A stretch of DNA of 64,000 nucleotides, from contig LR134135.1 of the NCBI GenBank assembly GCA_900635465.1, positions 2,852,001 through 2,916,000 of the forward strand. Reading direction: 5' to 3'. Of the stretch, positions 1-8,240 are shown piece after piece. The notes below the pieces were generated by a model, which was not told where the DNA came from, did not search any database, and was given only the letters and a program-made list of their open reading frames with translations. The translations under genes were made by a program, and so were the position numbers. Origin of the DNA: Lelliottia amnigena. GTDB taxonomy: Bacteria; Pseudomonadota; Gammaproteobacteria; Enterobacterales; Enterobacteriaceae. The stretch's first letter is position 1. Every line of letters starts with the position of its first letter.

Positions 1-115
1 CGGTATGACGTTTAATCTGGACGGCGAGCCGCTAAGCGGTGAACATTTCCGTATTTCGCTGTTGCCCCGCGCGCTGAACTGTCGACTGCCGCCCGATTGC
101 CCGCTTTTACGCTAA
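1..115 (+). CDS. yegS: YegS lipid kinase, C-terminal end (partial)
   Basis: Only the last 37 codons are present, read from base 2 to the TAA at 113-115. The tail contains NLDGEPLSG and ends [11 protein letters not shown], which I recognise as the C-terminus of YegS, a diacylglycerol-kinase-fold lipid kinase that phosphorylates phosphatidylglycerol. The catalytic N-terminal domain lies upstream of the window. It converges on the ABC-transporter operon that follows on the other strand, with a stem-loop in the short spacer. The placement ahead of fbaB fits the E. coli gene order. Confidence 0.85.
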   Translation, partial: GMTFNLDGEPLSGEHFRISLLPRALNCRLPPDCPLLR

Positions 116-139
116 TGTTTTAGCGCTGCACGAAAAGTC

Positions 140-160
140 CCCTCTCCCGCGCGGAGAGGG
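140..160. terminator. Palindromic CCCTCTCC repeat, likely bidirectional terminator
   Basis: CCCTCTCC (140-147) pairs with GGAGAGGG (153-160) around a five-base loop, between the convergent ends of yegS and the ABC ATPase gene. The same core recurs at 6782-6933 and 42054-42076 and, in variant form, at 18273-18300. There is no long T run, so termination strength is uncertain. Confidence 0.6.
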
Positions 161-170
161 AATCATCGTT

Positions 171-944
171 TTAATACACCGCCACTTCACGCGCCATTTC
201 ACGACTGTACTGCTGGCTGGCATTCACCAGCATGCGGGTATAGTCGGTTTTGGCATTGCCAGCCACCAGCTCATCAACGGTCAAGGTTTCCAGAATTTTG
301 CCGTACTGCATCACGGCCACTTTCTGGCACAGATGCGCAATCACCCCCAAATCGTGCGTCACCATCAGATAAGTGAGATTGGATTCGCGCTGCAAATCCG
401 CCAATAAATTCAGGATCTCGGCCTGCACGGAGACATCCAGCGCTGACGTCGGCTCATCCAGCAGCAGCACCTGCGGTTCCAGAATCAACGCCCGGGCAAT
501 CGCCACGCGCTGTCGTTGGCCGCCCGAAAGCTGGTGCGGATAGCGATCGCGAAACGCCCGGTTGAGTCCCACTTTGTCCAGCAAACCGTGGATGCGGCGA
601 TCCCGGTCATTCATGCCCTGAATTTGTAGCGGTTCCTCCAGAATGTCACCGATGGTATGGCGCGGATGCAACGAGCCGTACGGATCCTGAAACACCATCT
701 GCACGCGACGGCAGCGTTCCTGGCTGATGCGCTTCTCCAGGGGTTTGCCGTTGATTGCCAGCTCCCCGTCCCAGTGGGTAAACAGACCGGCGAGGCATTT
801 CAGTACCGTGGTTTTACCGGAACCCGATTCGCCCACCAGTCCGTAAATCTCCCCTTCCTTGACGTGAATGTTCACGTCGTCCAGCACCTGATTACGCTTC
901 TCACCTTCGCCAAACGCGAGGTTGAGGTGTTTAATCTCGATCAT
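171..944 (-). CDS. Peptide/opine-type ABC transporter ATPase (DppF/OppF-like)
   Basis: Second nucleotide-binding subunit of a peptide-family ABC importer, acting on the cytoplasmic face of the inner membrane. Of 257 residues, Walker A is GESGSGKT (38-45), the Q-loop is VFQDP (84-88), the signature LSGGQRQR starts at 139, Walker B VLLLDEP is at 159-165 and the switch histidine is H197. It is shorter than DppF/OppF (about 330) and lacks their long C-terminal extension. Last gene of a minus-strand operon running down from 6534, with a 9-base gap from the partner ATPase. The substrate cannot be named; the linked enolase-superfamily enzyme hints at an acid sugar or related carboxylate rather than a peptide. 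Confidence 0.85.
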   Translation of the reverse strand: MIEIKHLNLAFGEGEKRNQVLDDVNIHVKEGEIYGLVGESGSGKTTVLKCLAGLFTHWDGELAINGKPLEKRISQERCRRVQMVFQDPYGSLHPRHTIGDILEEPLQIQGMNDRDRRIHGLLDKVGLNRAFRDRYPHQLSGGQRQRVAIARALILEPQVLLLDEPTSALDVSVQAEILNLLADLQRESNLTYLMVTHDLGVIAHLCQKVAVMQYGKILETLTVDELVAGNAKTDYTRMLVNASQQYSREMAREVAVY

Positions 945-953
945 CTCTGCTCC

Positions 954-1826
954 TTACTCGGTGAGCCAGCTGGCCTGACGCTGCATGACGGGTAACGTCG
1001 GACGGCGATGGTTAAGTTCCGGCAGCGCGTTGATCAGGCCCTGCGTGTACGGATGTTTGGCGTTATGCAGATCGCAGGCAGCGATGGATTCCACCACCCG
1101 CCCGGCGTACATCACCAGCACACGGTCGCAGAAACTGCGTACCAGGTTGATGTCATGGCTGATAAAAATCAGCCCCAGACCACGCGATTTCACCAGATCG
1201 TCCAGCAACCCCAGCACCTGCAAACGCACGGACACATCCAGCGCGGATGTTGGTTCGTCGGCGATCACCAGATCCGGGTCGGTGATGAGCATCATCGCAA
1301 TCATGATGCGCTGCCCCTGACCGCCGGAAATTTCATGCGGATAAAGGTTATACACCCGCTCCGGCTGGCGGATGCGCACCACATCGAGCATCTCCAGCAC
1401 TTTGGCCTTGGCCTCGGCTTTGCGACCAGGATGGTGCGTCAGCCAGGCTTCAGCAATCTGGTTGCCGACGCAAACCACCGGATTGAGCGAGTATTTCGGG
1501 TCCTGCATGATCATCGAGATGCGCTTGCCGCGAATGCCGCGCATTTGCGCCTCGCTGACGCGCTGAAGATCCACATCGCCAAACTGCATGCGCGTGGCGC
1601 TGATACGGGCTTTCGCCGGGTGCAGGCGTAATAGTGCGCGCCCGACCGTGGATTTACCGGAACCTGATTCGCCGACAATTGCCAGCTTTTCGCGTCCGAG
1701 CTGGAAGGAGACGCCGCGCACCGCGTGGGTGACCGCGCCGCCGTTGATAAAATCGACGTGGAGATCGCGCACGTCGAGCAGAGGTGCATTATTCGCTGCG
1801 AGGATCGAGGATGTCACGTAGGCCAT
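954..1826 (-). CDS. Peptide/opine-type ABC transporter ATPase (DppD/OppD-like)
   Basis: First nucleotide-binding subunit of the importer. Walker A GESGSGKS is at residues 52-59, the signature reads ISGGQ (166-170), Walker B ends in ADEP near 190, and a C-terminal HPYTQGL segment is the HPY motif typical of peptide-type ATPases. From the ATG at 1826 it overlaps the permease gene by 38 bases, and AGGAG directly abuts that ATG with no spacing. A GTG three codons in (1815-1817) has AGGAG nine bases upstream and is the more likely start, giving 287 residues. Family membership is secure; the substrate is unknown. Confidence 0.83.
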   Translation of the reverse strand: MAYVTSSILAANNAPLLDVRDLHVDFINGGAVTHAVRGVSFQLGREKLAIVGESGSGKSTVGRALLRLHPAKARISATRMQFGDVDLQRVSEAQMRGIRGKRISMIMQDPKYSLNPVVCVGNQIAEAWLTHHPGRKAEAKAKVLEMLDVVRIRQPERVYNLYPHEISGGQGQRIMIAMMLITDPDLVIADEPTSALDVSVRLQVLGLLDDLVKSRGLGLIFISHDINLVRSFCDRVLVMYAGRVVESIAACDLHNAKHPYTQGLINALPELNHRRPTLPVMQRQASWLTE

Positions 1827-2694
1827 CTCCTAAGAAGTTAAACGCCAGGCTGTTGATCAAAATCGCCAGCCCCGGAATAGTCACTACCCACCAGCACTCC
1901 ATCATGTAGGTGCGCCCGCTGGAAATCATTGCGCCCCACTCCGGCTCCGGCGGCTGTGCGCCAAGCCCAAGGAAGCCCAGCCCGGCAGCGGTCAGGATGA
2001 TCCCGGCCATATTCATGGTGATGCGGATAATGACCGACGGCAGACACAGCGGCACGATATGTCGCCACAGCACGCGTGGCGCGGACGCCCCCTGCAAACG
2101 CACGGCGGAGATAAAATCAGCCTGACGCAGTGAGAGCGTTTCGGCACGTGCCAGACGGGCAATCGGCGGCCATGCAGTGATCGTAATCGCGATGACCACG
2201 TGCTCAAGCCCTGGCCCCAGCGCGGCGACAAACGCCAGCGCCAGAACGAGGCTTGGGAACGAGATGAAAATGTCGGTCACGCGCATCAGCACCGCATCGA
2301 CTTTGCCACCGAAATACCCGGCGGTGACGCCCAGCAACAGGCCCAGCGGCCCCACGGTAACCGACACCAGCAGCACGATGTAAAGCGTGATACGCGAGCC
2401 ATAGACCAACCGGCTAAAGATATCGCGACCGAATTCGTCGGTGCCAAACCAGTGCTGCGCGTTCGGCGCGACCAGCGCATTGTTGAGATCCTGAACCAGC
2501 GGATTGTACGGCGCGATCCACGGAGCAAACGCCGCGACAATCAGCAGGAGCAGAACAATTCCGCCGCCAATCGCGGTCAGCGGATTGCGCGCCATTTTGC
2601 CTACAAATCCTGCGGCGCGCAGAGCCGTACGTTTAATACGCTGACGGCTTTCGCTGTTGCGTGCCCCCAGCGGCGTATCCAGAGAAACGGTCAT
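1789..2694 (-). CDS. Peptide-type ABC permease (DppC-like)
   Basis: Inner-membrane permease of 301 residues with an N-terminal hydrophobic segment, a periplasmic loop containing FGTDEFGRDIFSR (hallmark of the DppC/OppC type) and the usual C-terminal block of membrane helices, ending LGDGLRDILDPRSE. The start is the ATG at 2694 because it overlaps the preceding permease stop as ATGA, a coupling arrangement. A longer reading frame would run deep into the upstream gene. It should form the channel together with the DppB-like subunit. Confidence 0.85.
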   Translation of the reverse strand: MTVSLDTPLGARNSESRQRIKRTALRAAGFVGKMARNPLTAIGGGIVLLLLIVAAFAPWIAPYNPLVQDLNNALVAPNAQHWFGTDEFGRDIFSRLVYGSRITLYIVLLVSVTVGPLGLLLGVTAGYFGGKVDAVLMRVTDIFISFPSLVLALAFVAALGPGLEHVVIAITITAWPPIARLARAETLSLRQADFISAVRLQGASAPRVLWRHIVPLCLPSVIIRITMNMAGIILTAAGLGFLGLGAQPPEPEWGAMISSGRTYMMECWWVVTIPGLAILINSLAFNFLGDGLRDILDPRSE

Positions 2695-3728
2695 GATTTC
2701 GTCCTCGGGTCGAAGAATTGATACAACATGTCGGAGAGCAGGTTGAGCATCACGAAGATCAGCCCCACCAGCAGCACACAACCCATCACCGCGTTCATAT
2801 CGCCGAGCAGTAAACTGCCGGTGAGATACGAGCCAAAGCCCGGCCAGGAGAAGACGGTTTCAATCAGGACCGCACCTTCAAGCAAAGAGCCGTAGGCCAG
2901 CGCCACGACGGTCAGGAGCTGTACCAGAATATTGCGGAACGCGTGATTCCAGATAACCTGACGCTCGGTTAAGCCTTTCACGCGCGCCGTGATGATGAAC
3001 TCCTGCGACAGCTGCGCCAGCATAAAGCTGCGGGTCATACGGCTGATGTAGGCCAGCGAGTGAAATCCGAGCAAGGACGCAGGCAGTACCAGATGGTTTA
3101 TCGCGTTCCAGAACACCGCGCTGTTGCCCGCCAGCAGTGCATCGACGGTCATTAATCCGGTACGACGCGGCACGATACCGTCCAGCCCCAAATCAAGCCG
3201 TCCGGCCCCGCCCACCCAACCGAGCCAGGCGTAGAACAGCAGCAGCCCCATCATCCCGACCCAGAAGATCGGTGTGGAATACCCCGCCAGGCTAATGATA
3301 CGGACCACGTAATCGGAAAGGCTGTTGCGACGGGCTGCCGCCAGCACGCCCAGCGGAATGCCAAGCCCTGCGCCGACGATAATCGCCATGGTGGCCAGCT
3401 CCAGCGTGGCCGGGAAGACGCGCATGATATCGTCAGTCACCGGTTTACCGGTGAGCAGCGCATTGCCCAGATCACCATGCAGGAGATTGTTCAGATAAAT
3501 GCCGAACTGCGTCAGCAGCGACTTATCAAAGCCTAACTGCTGATACACCTGCTGATAGGTGCTGTGGTCGGCATCCGGGCCGACAATCGCCAGCACCGGA
3601 TCGACCGGCATTACGCGGCCGATAAAAAACGTCAGCACCAGCAGGCCAAACAGCGTGATCAGCACCTGCGTCAGTCGCTTCGAAAAACGACGGGTACGCG
3701 AGCCGGGAGAGAGGATCGCAACGCTCAT
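2691..3728 (-). CDS. Peptide-type ABC permease (DppB-like)
   Basis: A 345-residue inner-membrane permease with about six helices. The first helix is near 20-40 (LITLFGLLVLTFFIG), followed by the large periplasmic segment with HGDLGNALLTGKPV and the EGAVLIETVFSWPGFG loop typical of DppB/OppB. The C-terminus FDPR is also typical. ATG and TGA overlaps at both ends (ATGA at 3725-3728 and 2691-2694) indicate translational coupling with the binding-protein gene and the second permease. Confidence 0.87.
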   Translation of the reverse strand: MSVAILSPGSRTRRFSKRLTQVLITLFGLLVLTFFIGRVMPVDPVLAIVGPDADHSTYQQVYQQLGFDKSLLTQFGIYLNNLLHGDLGNALLTGKPVTDDIMRVFPATLELATMAIIVGAGLGIPLGVLAAARRNSLSDYVVRIISLAGYSTPIFWVGMMGLLLFYAWLGWVGGAGRLDLGLDGIVPRRTGLMTVDALLAGNSAVFWNAINHLVLPASLLGFHSLAYISRMTRSFMLAQLSQEFIITARVKGLTERQVIWNHAFRNILVQLLTVVALAYGSLLEGAVLIETVFSWPGFGSYLTGSLLLGDMNAVMGCVLLVGLIFVMLNLLSDMLYQFFDPRTKS

Positions 3729-5341
3729 TTGTCACCTCCGGTTTTATACACTTCGCGCAGGAACGTGGTGGCTGACGGGTGCGACTGGAAGTTTTTGACT
3801 TCATTACGCACCACCACGGAATCGACCATTTGCGAGAGCGGAATCATCGCCGGGATCAGCTCGTCGTAGCGTACCTGGATTTGCTGGTAATCGGCAATTT
3901 GCTGTTTCGGATCGCGCTCAAGCAGCGCTTTGTCGATCATCTCATTCAGCGGTTTATCGTAGAAACTGGTGCGCCAGCCCTGGAAGTTGGTCAGCCGCGC
4001 TTCGTCGCTGTTGTCAGGGTTGTAGACCAGCGCACGCAGGCTGGAATGCGGATGTGGCTCCACGCCGCTGCCGCCGCGCCCGACCAGCAGATCGAATTTA
4101 CGCTCGCGCATTGCGCCGTAAATCTGGTTCCCGGTGCCGGTGATGATTTTGGCGTTGATCCCCGCCTGCATCAGCGTCGACTGCACCGCGATGGCGATAT
4201 TCAAAAACGGCTGATCGGCCAGTACGCGCAGCGTGGTGTCAAATCCTTCCGGATAACCTGCTTCCGCCAGCAGTTTTTTGGCGCGCGGGATATCCAGCTT
4301 GTAGCCCGGATCCGGCAGCGTCGACGGCATTCCGGCTTTAATCGGCCGCTGATGCAGTACGCCATATCCCGGCATCAGCGCCTTATTGATGCCCTGATAA
4401 TCGATCAGATAACGCACCGCTTCACGCACTTTAGGGTTCGCGAAATGCGCCTCTTTCATGCTCATCGCCACGTAATACACCGTCCCTTTTTGCACGGCTT
4501 CAACCGTGAGGTTTGGGTCTTTACGCAGGGCGTTGATGTCGGAGACGGCCATATTATTGGCAATATCCAAATCGCCTTTTTCAATCATCAGGCGCAGGGT
4601 TTGTGATTCCTGGAAATGGCGCAGCACAACGCGGTTCATCTTCGGCTGTTCGCGCCAGTAGTGCGGATTACGCTGCATCCGCAGCACGTCCTTCGCCTGC
4701 CAGATGTCGAGCATAAACGGCCCTGACCCGGCTTCGTTCGTTGTCAGCCAGCGGTTGCCCCAGTCGTTATTGACCTCATGGGTTTGCACCGTTTTGCTGT
4801 CGAGCACGCCCAGGTTGCCCAGCGCGCCGAGAGAGTAAATCACCAGCTGGGGATCGTTGGCTTTCGGCAACACGATCTGGACCGTGTAGTCGTCCGGCGC
4901 GCTGATCTGCTGGTCGATATTTTTTTTACTGAAGCCATAGGATTTCCATACCGAGGCCTGCGCCAGATTAAGGTGCAGCAGACGGCGCATCGACCACACC
5001 ACGTCCTGTGCGGTGAGCGGGTTGCCGGAATGGAATTTGACGTCATCACGCAGATGGAAGGTCAGGGTTTTGCGGTCAGGGGCGATATCCCAGCGTTTCG
5101 CCAGCGCGGGCCTGACGTTGGTGAGCTGGTTTGGATCGAGTTCCACCAGCGAATCGTAGAGATTCACCACGATGCCGACCACTTCGTTCCCGGTCATGGC
5201 GGCCGGGTCGAGCGTCAGCAGGTTGTTCATATTCATACCGATGATGAGCTGGTCGGGCGGCGTTTTTGCGTACGCCGCACCGCTCCCCATCATCAGCGAG
5301 AGCGCGAGTAAACACGCCCCCGTGAGGGAGTTTTTGTTCAT
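3725..5341 (-). CDS. Periplasmic solute-binding protein, family 5 (DppA/OppA-like)
   Basis: A 538-residue extracytoplasmic binding protein that would capture the transporter's substrate in the periplasm. Residues 1-25 form a Sec signal peptide with a likely cut after AYA. The mature part has family-5 features: LTFHLRDDVKFHSGNPLTAQDVVWS near 95-120, GSGPFML and NPHYWRE. It is the second gene of the operon, 38 bases after the enolase-family gene, and overlaps the DppB-like gene by four bases. Family-5 proteins bind peptides, nickel, opines, glycosides or heme, so sequence class alone does not give the ligand. Confidence 0.87.
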   Translation of the reverse strand: MNKNSLTGACLLALSLMMGSGAAYAKTPPDQLIIGMNMNNLLTLDPAAMTGNEVVGIVVNLYDSLVELDPNQLTNVRPALAKRWDIAPDRKTLTFHLRDDVKFHSGNPLTAQDVVWSMRRLLHLNLAQASVWKSYGFSKKNIDQQISAPDDYTVQIVLPKANDPQLVIYSLGALGNLGVLDSKTVQTHEVNNDWGNRWLTTNEAGSGPFMLDIWQAKDVLRMQRNPHYWREQPKMNRVVLRHFQESQTLRLMIEKGDLDIANNMAVSDINALRKDPNLTVEAVQKGTVYYVAMSMKEAHFANPKVREAVRYLIDYQGINKALMPGYGVLHQRPIKAGMPSTLPDPGYKLDIPRAKKLLAEAGYPEGFDTTLRVLADQPFLNIAIAVQSTLMQAGINAKIITGTGNQIYGAMRERKFDLLVGRGGSGVEPHPHSSLRALVYNPDNSDEARLTNFQGWRTSFYDKPLNEMIDKALLERDPKQQIADYQQIQVRYDELIPAMIPLSQMVDSVVVRNEVKNFQSHPSATTFLREVYKTGGDK

Positions 5342-5379
5342 CTGTGTATACCGTTTGTAGGGTGAGATATCGTTATGTG

Positions 5380-6534
5380 TCAGTCGTGGCTGACGGTATT
5401 GTTTTCGATATACGCAAAATTAATGTCTTCGCCCAGTCCTGGGCCAGTCGGCAGGCTGACAATGCCGTTTTCATCCATCGGATCGACGATACTGTTGAGG
5501 TAGGCGGCGGGTTCATCGTAATCCAGGAACGGATGCAACAGACCGCGTTCGTACCAGCGGCAGTTCTTGATGGCACCGATAACTGCCAGGCTTGCAGCGC
5601 CGTTGCCGTGGACTTCGCAATCCATGCCAAACGACTCAGCAAGGTTCGCCACTTTGAGCGTCGGGGAAATGCCGCCCACACCGTTTGCGCCTGCGCGTAA
5701 GATGTCGCACGCACCCGCCTTAACCCAGTCGGCGCGGCTGTGGTGTTTTCCGCCGAGGCTTTCCGGGCCAATGATTGGGATGGACAGGTTTTCAGCAAGC
5801 CAGGCGTAAGAGGACATGCTCTCTTCTTCCATCGGTTCTTCGAACCAGGCAAAGTCGAGTTTCTCCAGCTCTTTGCCGATGTACAGCGCTTCGGTACGGC
5901 TGTACCAGTGATAGCCGTCGATCATCAGGTCGATATCCGGACCGACCGCTTCACGCACGGCAGCGCACGCTTTGACGTCCATTTTGGGGTTTGGCGCGAA
6001 AGAAACCGGCGGCATCCAGGTGTGCAGCTTGATGGCTTTATAACCGCGCGCCACCAGTTTTTCAGCAAAGCTTGCGTATTCGTCCGGCGTCGAGAGGCCA
6101 CCCGGCAGATCGTCACCGCACATGGTGCTGCCGTACGCAGGCACTTTATCGCGGAACCCGCCCAATAGTTTCCACACGGGCATATTCAGTTTGCGACCGA
6201 TCAGATCCCACAGCGCTTGCTCCACAAACGACAGGGCGCGTTCGGTAAGCTGATGCGCGCTGCCGCGCTGCCAGTGCGCCAGATCCTGCCAGATGCGTTC
6301 GCGGTTGAACGCATCCTGGCCGACCAGCACTTTACGAAAGAAGGTATTCACAACAAAAGGGCGCACCACTTCCGGCGGTGCAAATGAATACCCTTTAGTG
6401 CCATCGTCTGCGGTAATCGTCAGCATCGCCATTTTGGCCATGCTTTCAGGTCCAGGATGCGAGTGCCCGGCGGTGTCGGACACCCGACGCGTGGGATACT
6501 GGAAGACGGTGACGTTTACAGATTCAATTTTCAT
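5380..6534 (-). CDS. Enolase-superfamily (mandelate racemase type) enzyme
   Basis: A 384-residue enzyme of the mandelate racemase/muconate lactonizing superfamily, which abstracts a proton alpha to a carboxylate with Mg2+ help and usually dehydrates acid sugars. Visible are the N-terminal capping domain and the barrel motifs: K169-L-H171 where many members have KxK, likely metal ligands D206 (IDGYHW), E232 (FEEP) and E258 (GPES), and a catalytic-type H309 (EVHGNG). The KxH pair means the base on one face may be absent or changed. First gene of the six-gene operon, so it probably acts on what the transporter imports. I cannot assign the substrate. Confidence 0.8.
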   Translation of the reverse strand: MKIESVNVTVFQYPTRRVSDTAGHSHPGPESMAKMAMLTITADDGTKGYSFAPPEVVRPFVVNTFFRKVLVGQDAFNRERIWQDLAHWQRGSAHQLTERALSFVEQALWDLIGRKLNMPVWKLLGGFRDKVPAYGSTMCGDDLPGGLSTPDEYASFAEKLVARGYKAIKLHTWMPPVSFAPNPKMDVKACAAVREAVGPDIDLMIDGYHWYSRTEALYIGKELEKLDFAWFEEPMEEESMSSYAWLAENLSIPIIGPESLGGKHHSRADWVKAGACDILRAGANGVGGISPTLKVANLAESFGMDCEVHGNGAASLAVIGAIKNCRWYERGLLHPFLDYDEPAAYLNSIVDPMDENGIVSLPTGPGLGEDINFAYIENNTVSHD

Positions 6535-6781
6535 TATCAGTCCTTAACACAACAGAGGTCAGAGCGACGTCGTAATTTGAAAAGCTGTTTCGAAACTAAC
6601 TTTAAGCGCAAAATTCATCCACGGCCTTAGACAAATTCCGCTAAGCATCGGCCATTTATTGTGCATATGCACGGGAGGGAGTGATACTTTTCACAAAAGG
6701 ACAGAGAACTGTGAAGTGGATCGGGCGGCGAGTTTGACTGAAATGAAATTGGGTTTCGGATTTTAACCGTGCGGTCTGGTG
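6535..6781 (-). promoter_or_regulatory. Upstream region of the enolase/ABC operon, with a 12-bp palindrome
   Basis: About 250 non-coding bases precede the operon. The perfect palindrome GTGCATATGCAC lies at 6661-6672, about 125 bases upstream of the start codon, and looks like a regulator operator. No regulator gene is adjacent. I could not fix -10/-35 boxes with confidence. Confidence 0.4.
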
Positions 6782-6933
6782 CCCTCACCCCGCCCTTCTC
6801 CCACGGGAGAGGGAGAAAGCACTGAGCAGTACTTCTCTCCGTTGCAGAAGAATAGTGTGAGAGGAAAATTGAGGGAGAAAAGAGTGCGCCGGGCGATTCC
6901 CTCTCCCACCGGGAGAGGGTTAGGGTGAGGGGA
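6782..6933. repeat. Inverted pair of palindromic repeats (BIME-like)
   Basis: Two copies of one element face each other: CCCTCACCCC plus a TTCTCCC/GGGAGAGG hairpin at 6782-6813, and CCCTCTCCC/GGGAGAGGG followed by TTAGGGTGAGGGG at 6899-6933. They are separated by about 85 bases. The second copy lies immediately after the fbaB stop and may end or stabilise its mRNA. It resembles extragenic palindromic elements common in gammaproteobacteria. Confidence 0.65.
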
Positions 6934-6936
6934 AAT

Positions 6937-7989
6937 TTACGCAATCGTCACTTTGCTATCCAGATAGACATCCTGCACCGCATTTATCAGCTTAACGCCA
7001 TCGGCCATCGTCTTTTTAAACGCTTTTCGACCGAGGATCAGCCCCATCCCACCAGCGCGTTTGTTGATAACCGCCGTCCGTACCGCATCGGTTAAATCGG
7101 TTTCACCGCCTGCCGCACCGCCGGAGTTAATCAAGCCGGCCCGCCCCATATAGCAGTTCGCAAGCTGGTAGCGCACCAGATCGATGGGGTTATCGCTGGT
7201 CAATTTGCTGTAGACGCGGTCGTCCGTATAGCCAAAATTCACCGCTTTGTAGCCGCCGTTATTTTCAGCCATTTTTTGCTTCACGATATCTGCGCCGATG
7301 GTGGCCGCAAGATGGTTGGCCTGACCGGTAAGGTCTGCAGAGACGTGATAATCCACGCCGTCTTTCTTGAACGCATTATTACGCAGATACGCCCACAGCA
7401 CGGTCACCATACCCAGCTCGTGCGCGCGCTCAAAGGCTGCGGAGATCTCTTCAATCTGCCGACGCGACTGCTCAGAACCAAAGTAAATGGTCGCCCCGAC
7501 CGCCACCGCACCCATGTTAAAAGCCTGCTCCACGCTGGCATACAGCGTTTGGTCATATTCAGTGGGATAACTCAGCGTCTCGTTATGGTTGAGCTTAACG
7601 AGGAATGGAATGCGGTGTGCGTAGCGACGTGACACCGAAGCCAGCACGCCGTAGGTCGACGCGACACAGTTACAGCCGGCTTCTATCGCCAGCTCAACAA
7701 TATTTTTTGGATCAAAATAGAGCGGATTCGCGGCAAATGATGCGCCAGCAGAGTGCTCCACGCCCTGGTCAACGGGCAAAATGGACAGGTAGCCGATTCC
7801 GCTCAGCCGTCCGGTGTTGTAAAGCGTCTGCATGTTCCGCAGCACTGCCGGTGGCCGGTTGTTATCAATCATGACGCGGTCAACGTAATCATGGCCCGGC
7901 AGATAGAGCTGCTCGGCTGGAATAGTCATACAACGATGCTGTAAAAGGCTGTCGGCGTCTTTGCCAAGCAACTGCGCAATATCAGTCAT
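6937..7989 (-). CDS. fbaB: Fructose-bisphosphate aldolase class I (DhnA type)
   Basis: Metal-independent Schiff-base aldolase that splits fructose 1,6-bisphosphate in the cytoplasm, usually important in gluconeogenic growth. The 350 residues match E. coli FbaB nearly throughout, including [13 protein letters not shown] at the start, [11 protein letters not shown] and [13 protein letters not shown]. The start is the ATG at 7989, with GGGAG nine bases upstream; an upstream in-frame ATG at 8043 would add 18 unconserved residues. Transcribed away from yegT, with about 250 bases between them. Confidence 0.95.
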   Translation of the reverse strand: MTDIAQLLGKDADSLLQHRCMTIPAEQLYLPGHDYVDRVMIDNNRPPAVLRNMQTLYNTGRLSGIGYLSILPVDQGVEHSAGASFAANPLYFDPKNIVELAIEAGCNCVASTYGVLASVSRRYAHRIPFLVKLNHNETLSYPTEYDQTLYASVEQAFNMGAVAVGATIYFGSEQSRRQIEEISAAFERAHELGMVTVLWAYLRNNAFKKDGVDYHVSADLTGQANHLAATIGADIVKQKMAENNGGYKAVNFGYTDDRVYSKLTSDNPIDLVRYQLANCYMGRAGLINSGGAAGGETDLTDAVRTAVINKRAGGMGLILGRKAFKKTMADGVKLINAVQDVYLDSKVTIA

Positions 7990-8197
7990 AGTGATGCTCC
8001 CGTAAGTTCCGACGTCATGTCGGAGCGAGTGAACCAAACCCAAATTTCATGGGCAGACTAAGCCTGGTACCGACACAGCAGAATTTCCACCGCCTGCGCT
8101 TTTTTTCAGCACACTGTGCTGGCGCGTTTCGTGTACAACAAAACTGTTACATTGATCAAACATTCACCACAAAGGTATTTAAAAGGTATTATTGAAT

Positions 8198-8216
8198 GGT
8201 ATGTTAAAGGCATACC
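8198..8216. promoter_or_regulatory. Inverted repeat before yegT, candidate operator
   Basis: GGTATG (8198-8203) and CATACC (8211-8216) form a perfect 6-bp inverted repeat with 7-base spacing, 25 bases before the yegT start. Two further AAGGTATT direct repeats lie just upstream (8172-8190). A candidate site for the GntR-family protein YegW encoded beyond yegV; this is inference. Confidence 0.4.
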
Positions 8217-8240
8217 CTCTCTGACATGCAGGATTAAATA

